Shown here piece after piece: positions 42,592 through 50,345 of a stretch of 64,000 bases of DNA (positions within the stretch are counted from its first letter, which is position 1; each line of letters opens with the position of its first letter). The notes beneath the pieces were generated by a model, which had not been told where the DNA came from, ran no database searches, and saw only the letters and a list, made by a program, of their open reading frames with translations. This DNA comes from UBA3537 sp038138145 (GTDB lineage: Bacteria > Bacteroidota > Bacteroidia > Flavobacteriales > Flavobacteriaceae): assembly GCA_038138145.1 (NCBI GenBank), contig JAYQDD010000009.1:7671-71670 (forward strand), given 5' to 3'. A program made the position numbers and the translations under genes.

Positions 42592-45500
42592 TTAAAATGA
42601 AATATTAAGTCCTAATAAATATTGTCTTGTAACTGGATAAAATCCACCGTCAATTCCACCACCAATAGCATCACCAGTGGTTGCCGCAGGGTCAAATCCT
42701 TTATATTTTGTGAATGTAAAGGCATTGTTTACAGACCCATAAATTCTGAATTTAGAGATGCCTACTTTTTCGATCACATCAGTTGGTATAGAATATCCTA
42801 ATTGTATGTTTTGGATTCGTACAAAAGAGGCGTCTTCTACAAAGAAATCTGAGAATAACTTGTTGGAGGTAGCCCCTGTAGTCGCTCTTGGTACTTCATT
42901 GCTTGTTCCAGGGCCTGTCCAACGGTCGAGATAATAATCTAATCGGTTTACATTTCTTTGGTCTCTTTCATAGTTACGCACCATGTCTTTCCCGAGCTCT
43001 GCATAGGCATAGGCCGAGAAATCAAAGTTTTTGTAGTTGACTCCTATATTAAGCCCCATGATGTAATCCGCAATTGGTTTTCCAATAAAAGTTCGATCAT
43101 CAAAATCAATCTGACCATCGCCATTGACGTCTACAAAACGTAAATCTCCAGCTTGTGCGGCATTTCCTAAACCTGCTTGAGAAGGATGTGCATCAACTTC
43201 GGCTTGGGTTTGGAAAATTCCATCGGTCTTTAAACCATAGAAGTATCCGATAGGTTGACCAATTTCCATTCGAGAGGGTGCCAATTGGCCAATTCCAAAA
43301 CCACCGCCTTCAAGAGCCACATCACTGTTTATAGAGATCACTTCACCTTCAAGGTTAGTAATGTTATACCCTATGTTGTACGAAAGATTATCGTTGATGT
43401 CATCTGCGTAGTTGAATAGAAATTCTAAACCTTTCACTCTAGAAGTTCCAGCGTTAACCGTTGGTGTTCCAGACCCAGGTGCAGAAGCTCCGAGAATTCC
43501 TGAAAATGGCAATCCTGGTATCAATAAATCTACACGATCTTCGATGAAATAATCTGCAACGATTTCGAGTTTATTATCAAACAATTTAGCATCTAAACCA
43601 AAGTCTAACTTTTCTGCGGTTTCCCATGAAGCCACGGCGTTTGGTAATGGTCCGAGGGCTGTACCAAGATTTAACGTATTATCAAATACATAGGCTGCTT
43701 CTCCATCTAGTGATGCTCTGTATAAGTCACTACCCACGAGGTTTCCAAGTGTTCCATACGATGCTCTAAGCTTAAAGAAATTGATAAAGTTTACGTTTTC
43801 CATAAAGGATTCTTCCGAGACTTTCCATCCTGCTGTTGCCGACTTAAAGTGGTCTACTCTATAGTCTGTGTCAAAGGCCGAAGAGGCATCTCTACGTAGC
43901 ATGGCAGACAATAGGTATTTCCCCTTATAATCATACTGAAAACGTGCAAAGTAAGATAAAAGTCGGTTATCATAAGTGTAAGACCCTGTTTCTTTAACAT
44001 CGGCTGTTCCAGTAGTTAAAGCAATATCGGCAAATGCCCAAGAGTTGTTTGGTACATCAAATCCTGTTGCGAATAGTCCATCGCCCCAGTCTTTGGTTAC
44101 CGCCATCCCTAGTGTAAGTTCTGCGTTATGGTCTTCAAAGAATGTTTTTTTGTAGTTAAGGAAACTATCCCAAGTGTATGAGTTGCTTTCTCTTTTGGAT
44201 TGGTTTACCGTACTTCTGGTCACATTGAATACTTTATTGGACCCATAATCAACGATAGGTGAAAACGTTTTTGCTTTATCATCGTAGGTTTTGAATCCCA
44301 TACGCGTTGTTGCTGTTAAGCCTTCCAAAACTTTGTACTCAATTTGGAAGTTTCCTTCAATACTGTTTCCAAAATAAGAATTGTAGGTGTCTCTGATTTG
44401 AGAAAAAGGGTTAATGATTTCATTACCAAAAAACCCACTTATATCCTCTTGATCTAAAGCATATAGCGGTGAGTAACTAATCGCATTGAACAATACAGAC
44501 CCTAAACCAGATTCGTTGATGGTCTTACGTTCGTTGGCAAAATAGTTTAAGTTTAATGTTGTTTTTAAACGTTCATTGACGTCGATACCTAAACTTAACT
44601 TAACATTGTCTCTTTTAAAGTTCGACTTGTTGCTTGCAATAATACCCTCTTGATCTAAATGCGATGCCCCTAGATAATAAGTAATCGCATCTGTTCCACC
44701 AGACAAACTCACATTGTGGTTTGTAATCATAGCAGTATCAAAAAGTTCGTCTTGCCAGTCGTTGTCGTTTTCTAAATTGTTAAGGTTTGGGTATGGAATA
44801 CTTTCTCCATTGGCCGCATAACTTTCGTTAATCAAAGCGGCATATTCAGTTCCATTAAGGAGTGATAATTTTTTGGTCGTTTCTTGAATTCCAGAATACA
44901 CATTGTACGACACTTTTGGTGCAGTGTTTTTGGTACCACTCTTAGTTGTAACGAGAATTACACCGTTGGCGCCCAAGATTCCATAAATCGCAGCTTGTGC
45001 ATCTTTAAGTACAGTAAGCGATTCAATATCATCTGGATTGACACTATTCATGGAGGCCACATACCCGTCTACAATAACTAGAGGGTCATTGCTCCCATTA
45101 CTACTTACCCCACGTACAAGGACGCGGAAACCACTACCAGGTGATCCTGAGGCAGTCGTTACAGAAACTCCTGAAGAACGTCCTTGAAGGGCTTGTGCCA
45201 CATCAACTGGTTTTAATTTTTCAATGGTCTCAGACTTAACCATGGAAACAGATCCTGTAAGGTCTTTACGGCTTTTTGAACCGTATCCAATAAGAACAAC
45301 CTCATCCAAGGATTCGTTGTCTTCGTCTAATGTGACCTGCATGTTTGCTGCGGCTGAAAGTTCTTGTGTCTTGAATCCTAAATAAGTGAAAACAAGAACA
45401 GCGTTTTCAGAAACACCACTTAAGGCGAAATTTCCATCAAAATCTGTTACAGCTCCATTGCTTGTGTTTTTCACTAATACATTGACCCCCGGAAGAGGCA

Positions 45501-45606
45501 TTCCATCCGCACTAGATTTCACATTTCCTGATACTGAAATCGTTTGCGCAAATCCATATGAAGAGCACAAAACAATGACAAGTAAGGAATAAAATATTCT
45601 TTTCAT
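42592..45606 (-). CDS. susC: SusC/RagA family TonB-linked outer-membrane transporter
   Basis: About 1004 residues from ATG 45606 (MKRIFYSLLVIVLCSSYGFAQ signal); the frame is open to 45645. Carboxypeptidase-regulatory-like domain (about 22-95: ISVSGNVKSSADGMPLPGVN), the SusC hallmark DEVVLIGYGSKSRKDLTGSV, plug domain (VAQALQGRSSGVSV, LRVLVRGVSS-like, ILVTTKSG) and a 22-strand barrel with C-terminal aromatic LLGLNISF. It imports beta-glucan oligosaccharides with energy from TonB. The 232-base interval upstream holds repeated CACA-CCCCTACA motifs. Confidence 0.96.
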   Translation of the reverse strand: MKRIFYSLLVIVLCSSYGFAQTISVSGNVKSSADGMPLPGVNVLVKNTSNGAVTDFDGNFALSGVSENAVLVFTYLGFKTQELSAAANMQVTLDEDNESLDEVVLIGYGSKSRKDLTGSVSMVKSETIEKLKPVDVAQALQGRSSGVSVTTASGSPGSGFRVLVRGVSSNGSNDPLVIVDGYVASMNSVNPDDIESLTVLKDAQAAIYGILGANGVILVTTKSGTKNTAPKVSYNVYSGIQETTKKLSLLNGTEYAALINESYAANGESIPYPNLNNLENDNDWQDELFDTAMITNHNVSLSGGTDAITYYLGASHLDQEGIIASNKSNFKRDNVKLSLGIDVNERLKTTLNLNYFANERKTINESGLGSVLFNAISYSPLYALDQEDISGFFGNEIINPFSQIRDTYNSYFGNSIEGNFQIEYKVLEGLTATTRMGFKTYDDKAKTFSPIVDYGSNKVFNVTRSTVNQSKRESNSYTWDSFLNYKKTFFEDHNAELTLGMAVTKDWGDGLFATGFDVPNNSWAFADIALTTGTADVKETGSYTYDNRLLSYFARFQYDYKGKYLLSAMLRRDASSAFDTDYRVDHFKSATAGWKVSEESFMENVNFINFFKLRASYGTLGNLVGSDLYRASLDGEAAYVFDNTLNLGTALGPLPNAVASWETAEKLDFGLDAKLFDNKLEIVADYFIEDRVDLLIPGLPFSGILGASAPGSGTPTVNAGTSRVKGLEFLFNYADDINDNLSYNIGYNITNLEGEVISINSDVALEGGGFGIGQLAPSRMEIGQPIGYFYGLKTDGIFQTQAEVDAHPSQAGLGNAAQAGDLRFVDVNGDGQIDFDDRTFIGKPIADYIMGLNIGVNYKNFDFSAYAYAELGKDMVRNYERDQRNVNRLDYYLDRWTGPGTSNEVPRATTGATSNKLFSDFFVEDASFVRIQNIQLGYSIPTDVIEKVGISKFRIYGSVNNAFTFTKYKGFDPAATTGDAIGGGIDGGFYPVTRQYLLGLNISF

Positions 45607-45649
45607 AAAATTTGGTTTGTTTGTTTTTTTTGTTAAAATTATCATAACA

Positions 45650-45813
45650 AACTGTAGGGGTGTGCATTTTTAACGCTACAAAAATTATACATCTGTGAAA
45701 AAAATCTCCTACAGGTGGTGAATTTTCAATTATAAGGTTAAATACAAGAACGTAAATACTTCAAGCGTTCGCAAAATGTTGTGACAGAATGGAGCATTGT
45801 AGGGGTTGTGTAT
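45650..45813 (-). promoter_or_regulatory. Repeated motif upstream of susC (candidate regulator sites)
   Basis: On the minus strand CACACCCCTACA occurs at 45664-45653 and CACAACCCCTACA at 45810-45798, in the same orientation. A third related element, CACCACCTGTAG, reads at 45720-45709. The first is about 45 bases from the susC start and the second lies just after the regulator gene's stop. Their repetition suggests activator binding. No perfect promoter was identified among them. Confidence 0.4.
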
Positions 45814-45838
45814 GGTTTTTTTTATAAATAATTGTATC

Positions 45839-48634
45839 CTACAGTTCAAGAATATGATTTGTTAAGCTCGTTTTTGGAGGCAAATCCATCTTTTTTCGCA
45901 AACGATATCGCTTAACTTCTACACTTCTTGGTGAAATATTAAGGAGTGGTGCTATCTCTTTTGAGGATAAATTTAGTCTTAAATATGCACATAGCTTAAG
46001 GTCATTTGGTGTAAGTTTAGGATGCTTTTGTTTAATGAGTTTTAGGAAGTCTTTATCGGCATTATCAAAAGCTTCTTTAAAGAGTTTCCAATCGTCTGTA
46101 TTATTGATGTTTTTATCAATAATTCGGATGACTTTTTTTAGCCCTTGAGGTGTGCTTTCTTCTTTTATGGTTGTTTTTATTGTGTTCAAAAATTCATTTT
46201 TCTTGATTAAGCTCATTGTAGAAATGGCCAATTCTCGATTTTTACTTTCTATATCAATCTCAAGCTTTTCATTTTTAAGCTGCATGAGTTTTTGGTTATT
46301 TTCCAGTTCTTTTAAGGCAATTTCTTTTTGGGACTTCAATAACAGTTTTTGTTGTTGACGTTTATAATACCTTCTATATATGATATGAATAAACACGGAA
46401 AGAAAAAGCAGTAAAATCACATAGACCGCGATCGCTATACTCGACAAATACCATGGTCGTTTGATGATGAATGGAAACGAGGCCACATTAGACGTTTCTG
46501 TTCCACCAATTTTTCCTTTAACTTTAAAAACATATTTCCCATAAGGAAGATTTTTAAACATTTGCGTGCTTTGCGGCTGCCAATTGGACCAATCCTCCGA
46601 CCAGCCCTCCAATTTGTACGCATAATTAAGGTCTACAATATTTCCATATTGAGGCATACTGTAACTAAAATTCAAATTATTGTTTTTGTAGTTTAATGAA
46701 GGAGACGCTGAAAGACTTAGTTGTGTCTTAGGCTCATTATTGATGTTGGCTTCAATATTATTGATATGAATTTTTTGTGCATTATCTTGTTTTGGTGCAT
46801 CACCTTTCAGGACAAAATATCCATTTGAAGACCCTAACAAATAATCCGTGTCGTTTATTTTTGTTAAATTTTCGAACCCAACAACTACTTTTCTAAAATT
46901 TGGAATTGATACCGGTATTTCCTCCAAATTTGGCTTATCACTCAAACTACCAGGACTCAAAAGTAAAATGTTATTGTCTGCAAAACACCATTTTACTTGA
47001 TCTGTTGCATTTACGGCTAATAAAGTAGACGTTGTGGTGTAGTCATCTAAAATATTTGAAATAATTGAAGCTTTCTCAAATTCACCTGAACTTCGAGAGA
47101 GTTTGTATACCCCATTTGCAGAGGTATAATAAAAACTGTCAGAGAAGTTAATAAAGTTAGAGCCAAAACCTAACTCAATGGAATCTATATTGTTTGAGCG
47201 GTCAACTTTTGTAAAATCTTTTGATAATTCTAAGGCATGAAGTCCACGAAGTTCATGATTCACATACAATTTTTGGTCTGTAAAATGAAAGAAGCGGCTC
47301 GAAATATCAAACCCTTGTATTTTGTTACGGTACTTCCACGCTCCGGATTTATTTTCTAAAATATGAAGCCCAGAATAATTTCCTTGAAGTATTAAATCGG
47401 TGTTTTTAATTTTTTTGAAATCCCAAGTTCCATTGGCTTCATATATTCTAGTTTTTATCTTACCACCACGAACAATCAAAGTCCCTAAATCGTGTCCACA
47501 AAATAGCTGATCGTCTATAATCTTTAGTGCCCACACTTGACCACTTGTACCCTCTACAAAATCAAAATCTCCTGAGCTTTTTCTTGATTTTACAAAAAGC
47601 CCTTGATTTGTACCAAGATACAAGTCTCCATTGTGAATGATTGAAGTATAAACTGTCCCTATTTGACCTTTAGCATCGTTATAAACTCTAAATCTTGACG
47701 ATAGATTTACGTGGCTTATACCAATATCCATTCCCAGCCAGATATTATTTTTTTGATCTTCAAAGATTGAAAGTACAGTATTGTTGCTGAGTCCCTTTTC
47801 GTAATTCAATCGATACTTTAATTCCCCATCGTTGGTAATGTGAATCAATCCATTTGAAATGGTGCCCAAAACTAAGCTGCCATCTTTAAGTTGTTTTGCG
47901 CTGTAAATCGTTAAATCACTTACATCTAAATTTAAGTTCCATGGCCGCACAGAATTGTTGTTTATAAAATAAAAACCATGATTCGCTGTAATAAAAAGTA
48001 CATTGTTATCAATATTTGAGATTCCAACTAACCGTGACGAAGTAAGTTTAGGGTCATTAGACACTAAAACTTCGGCTCCATTTACAATTTTATAAATACC
48101 GTTGTTTTTCTTGGCAAAATAAATAATGCCATCGACATTAAAAATATTCCAAATTTCATGGTCAGACTCAATAATTCGCGTTTGATTTGAAACTCTATCA
48201 ATCATATAAATCCTGGACAACGATTGAAATAATATCCAGTCATCCAAAATTTGAATATTCCAAAATTGTTCTTCTTCAAGAATTGATAAATCATATGCTT
48301 TGACTAAAGACTGATACTTCAAGGTGCCAAAATGATCATGCTCCCAATAGCCAAAATCCATGTAACTTCCAGTATAAACTCTTTGCCCGTCGGCTTGTAC
48401 AGAACGAACAATAGAGTTGTCAGAAACTGGATGAAGCATCCACTTTGAGCCATTGAATTCGAGCAAACCAGAATTATTAGCAAAATACATTTTTTGGTCA
48501 TCGGTTTGTGTTATTCCCCAGTTTTGATTTGCTGCACTATACACTTCAGGTGGGAACGCCATTACTGGAGGATGCTCTTGGGCAAACCCTAGTAAAACGA
48601 CCTGAAAAAAAAGTAAGACGCTAAATAACCTCAT
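45839..48634 (-). CDS. Glycan-locus sensor/regulator: propeller, Y_Y_Y domain, membrane helix, LuxR-type HTH
   Basis: 931 residues: signal peptide (to about 18), two-component-regulator propeller repeats through about residue 620 (for example NTVLSIFEDQKNNIWLGMDI), a Y_Y_Y immunoglobulin-like domain (YAYKLEGWSEDWSNWQ), one membrane helix near 730-755 (IAVYVILLLFLSVFIHIIY), a charged coiled coil, and a C-terminal LuxR-type helix-turn-helix (LNLSSKEIAPLLNISPRSVEVKR in part: SKEIAPLLNISPRSVEVKRY). Unlike hybrid two-component systems it lacks kinase and receiver domains. It would sense oligosaccharides outside the cytoplasm and bind DNA inside. Confidence 0.9.
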   Translation of the reverse strand: MRLFSVLLFFQVVLLGFAQEHPPVMAFPPEVYSAANQNWGITQTDDQKMYFANNSGLLEFNGSKWMLHPVSDNSIVRSVQADGQRVYTGSYMDFGYWEHDHFGTLKYQSLVKAYDLSILEEEQFWNIQILDDWILFQSLSRIYMIDRVSNQTRIIESDHEIWNIFNVDGIIYFAKKNNGIYKIVNGAEVLVSNDPKLTSSRLVGISNIDNNVLFITANHGFYFINNNSVRPWNLNLDVSDLTIYSAKQLKDGSLVLGTISNGLIHITNDGELKYRLNYEKGLSNNTVLSIFEDQKNNIWLGMDIGISHVNLSSRFRVYNDAKGQIGTVYTSIIHNGDLYLGTNQGLFVKSRKSSGDFDFVEGTSGQVWALKIIDDQLFCGHDLGTLIVRGGKIKTRIYEANGTWDFKKIKNTDLILQGNYSGLHILENKSGAWKYRNKIQGFDISSRFFHFTDQKLYVNHELRGLHALELSKDFTKVDRSNNIDSIELGFGSNFINFSDSFYYTSANGVYKLSRSSGEFEKASIISNILDDYTTTSTLLAVNATDQVKWCFADNNILLLSPGSLSDKPNLEEIPVSIPNFRKVVVGFENLTKINDTDYLLGSSNGYFVLKGDAPKQDNAQKIHINNIEANINNEPKTQLSLSASPSLNYKNNNLNFSYSMPQYGNIVDLNYAYKLEGWSEDWSNWQPQSTQMFKNLPYGKYVFKVKGKIGGTETSNVASFPFIIKRPWYLSSIAIAVYVILLLFLSVFIHIIYRRYYKRQQQKLLLKSQKEIALKELENNQKLMQLKNEKLEIDIESKNRELAISTMSLIKKNEFLNTIKTTIKEESTPQGLKKVIRIIDKNINNTDDWKLFKEAFDNADKDFLKLIKQKHPKLTPNDLKLCAYLRLNLSSKEIAPLLNISPRSVEVKRYRLRKKMDLPPKTSLTNHILEL

Positions 48635-48985
48635 TTTCGTATGGATTATAGTATTTAATAAAATTTAAATGTAATTCGTTTAGATTAGAGTCGCAAAGTA
48701 CAAATTTTATGCATTTCATACATAAAATTTAACATTCAAAAACACATACAAATAATTTTAATGCCCCATACAATCAAATGGAGGTGTTGTATTATTTGGT
48801 TAGTCGTTCTAAAAAAATAAAGAAAATCTAACCTAATAAAAGCATTATTTGAGTGGTAATGTATACATTAACACCATATAACTTGTTGTATTAGGTACCA
48901 TACATATACCTGTACAAAAGCAAATAAGCACAATACAATAATGTATGAACAAAAGTTTAGAATAGTAGTTGAAAATTGGCATATA
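48635..48985. promoter_or_regulatory. Intergenic stretch with two inverted repeats
   Basis: No gene is seen in the 599 bases between the regulator and TetR starts apart from the small-RNA candidate. AAATTTTATG (48702-48711) and CATAAAATTT (48721-48730) are perfect ten-base arms with a nine-base spacer, 68-96 bases upstream of the regulator start. TAATGTATACATTA (48857-48870) is a perfect 14-base palindrome, extendable to 22 bases with one mismatched pair (48853-48874). Both look like operators; owners unknown. Confidence 0.45.
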
Positions 48986-48987
48986 AA

Positions 48988-49060
48988 TAAAAAAGCAAAG
49001 CACCGCCGAAGCGATGCTCTACCAATTAACCAATTTAACTTTGTAATAAGATATTAAATT
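48988..49060 (-). ncRNA. Candidate small RNA of about 70 nt
   Basis: A promoter and a terminator frame a non-coding stretch on the minus strand. The end is an eight-base-pair stem AGCATCGC (49018-49011) with GCGGTGCT (49006-48999), a TTCG tetraloop and then TTGCTTTTTT. The promoter at 49067-49097 is an exact consensus match. The transcript contains TTGGTAGAGCA, like a tRNA D arm, but has no acceptor or T arm, and holds no ATG frame. It may be a regulatory RNA or a decayed tRNA remnant. Confidence 0.45.
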
Positions 49061-49066
49061 ACTCTT

Positions 49067-49097
49067 CAAATATAAAGCAGTATAATATACAATGCAA
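49067..49097 (-). promoter_or_regulatory. Promoter for the candidate small RNA
   Basis: TTG at 49097-49095, a 20-base spacer and TATATTTG at 49074-49067: the same spacing and consensus as the aromatic leader promoter. The predicted start is near 49060. Confidence 0.55.
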
Positions 49098-49198
49098 GGG
49101 TCATGTAACAAGTGGCCAATTGACGTAATAAGTGGGAAAAATGACCAAAAATATTTAGTCGATTTTTAACAAAAATTTGGCATGCTTATCGCAAAAAT

Positions 49199-49221
49199 TA
49201 ATAGTAATACTATTATATTTG
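49199..49221 (+). promoter_or_regulatory. Palindromic operator and -7 element of the TetR gene
   Basis: TAATAGTAATACTATTA at 49199-49215 is a perfect 17-base palindrome. It abuts TATATTTG (49214-49221), a consensus -7 element, 12 bases before the TetR ATG. The position suits autorepression by the TetR protein. The untranslated leader would be very short. Confidence 0.55.
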
Positions 49222-49233
49222 TCGAGCAATACT

Positions 49234-49902
49234 ATGGAAAATTTAAATTTACAGATTAAAATCAACAGCACTCTTTTTGTCAAAGACCCCGAATCTTCTG
49301 CGCTTGGAAGAGAAATTATTGCCCATAGTATTGAAATGATAAATTCGTTAGGATTTGAGTCCTTTACGTTCAAAAAACTTGGTGATGCTATTGGTTCCAA
49401 CGAAAGTTCTATTTATCGTTATTTTGCCAATAAGCACATGTTACTCATTTACCTCATCAATTGGTATTGGAGTTGGATGGATTACAAAATAGTTCTACAC
49501 ACTTTAACCTTAAACAATGCACAAGACAAGATAAAAAGAGCTATTGAACTTTTGGTTGCTGATGTGAAACAAGACAGCAATTTTTCGTTTATCAATGAAG
49601 TGTTACTTAATAGAATAATTATATCCGAATCCTCTAAGGCCTACCACAACATAGACGTTGATCTTGAAAACGAGAAAGGATTTTATATGGTCTACAAGCA
49701 AGTTGTTCAACGGGTTAGTGATTTTATTTTAGAATACGATCCTCATTATGAATTTCCACATATGCTGGTCTCTACCATAATTGAGGGCGCGCACCACCAA
49801 CGCTACTTTGCGGAGCATTTGCCTGCGCTCACCGACGTTGAAGAAGGGCAAAACAATATCATTCGCTTTTACACTAACTTAGTATTTAACACATTGAAAT
49901 GA
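49234..49902 (+). CDS. TetR/AcrR family transcriptional regulator
   Basis: 222 residues from ATG 49234, which follows the promoter; an upstream TTG at 49177 would include the promoter and is rejected. The N-terminal helix-turn-helix (about residues 20-70) reads REIIAHSIEMINSLGFESF, then KKLGDAIGSNESSIYRYFANKH, the classic TetR pattern. The C-terminal two thirds are helical and would bind a ligand. The stop overlaps the next ATG by four bases, so it heads an operon with the small membrane protein, SulP transporter and carbonic anhydrase. Confidence 0.9.
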   Translation: MENLNLQIKINSTLFVKDPESSALGREIIAHSIEMINSLGFESFTFKKLGDAIGSNESSIYRYFANKHMLLIYLINWYWSWMDYKIVLHTLTLNNAQDKIKRAIELLVADVKQDSNFSFINEVLLNRIIISESSKAYHNIDVDLENEKGFYMVYKQVVQRVSDFILEYDPHYEFPHMLVSTIIEGAHHQRYFAEHLPALTDVEEGQNNIIRFYTNLVFNTLK

Positions 49903-50237
49903 TATTAAAGTTATTACATAAAGACCATTTTTTGCGGATTGTTGTTTGTGGAATACTAGCCTCAACCATTTTGTTTCAGGTCGTGACTCCTGTTTTAAAC
50001 CTTGAATTTGACATGGAACATAATATAGAATGGAGTGACAGTTCAGATTCAAATGAAGCGGATAAAATAGACATCGAAGAAAAAGAATTTAAGAAAGAAT
50101 TTAACCCTAAGTTCTTTATTGGATACAGGTCATCATCTGTAACTTTAACTGACATATCGTATCAACAGAAAAAGCATTCTGTTATTAATATTGATATTTA
50201 TCTGCCTCCTCCAGAACATCATCTTTTTTTGGGGTAA
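49899..50237 (+). CDS. Small single-pass membrane protein of unknown function
   Basis: 112 residues. A hydrophobic segment at about residues 11-32 (LRIVVCGILASTILFQVV) is followed by a strongly acidic stretch (DSSDSNEADKIDIEEKE) and a tail with several aromatic and Pro residues ending YLPPPEHHLFLG. It overlaps the TetR stop by four bases and lies 108 bases before the SulP gene. I do not recognise a family. Possible roles are an accessory or anchoring subunit for the transporter; this is inference from position only. Confidence 0.7.
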   Translation: MILKLLHKDHFLRIVVCGILASTILFQVVTPVLNLEFDMEHNIEWSDSSDSNEADKIDIEEKEFKKEFNPKFFIGYRSSSVTLTDISYQQKKHSVINIDIYLPPPEHHLFLG

Positions 50238-50345
50238 ATACCCTCTATAAAAACTTACATTAGGATACAATCCAATCCTATTACATCCAATTTTTAACCT
50301 TGTCTTTCTAAAAAAATAAAAAAGAAAGATTAATTAGATAATTAC

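Noticed and set aside
48999..49035. A tRNA gene, because of TTGGTAGAGCA on the minus strand
   Set aside because: There is no acceptor stem, anticodon arm with a seven-base loop, T arm or 3' end. The following hairpin has a TTCG tetraloop and a T run, which is a terminator.
49177..49233. N-terminal extension of the TetR protein (TTG at 49177)
   Set aside because: It would cover the palindrome and consensus -7 element that appear to be the gene's own promoter.
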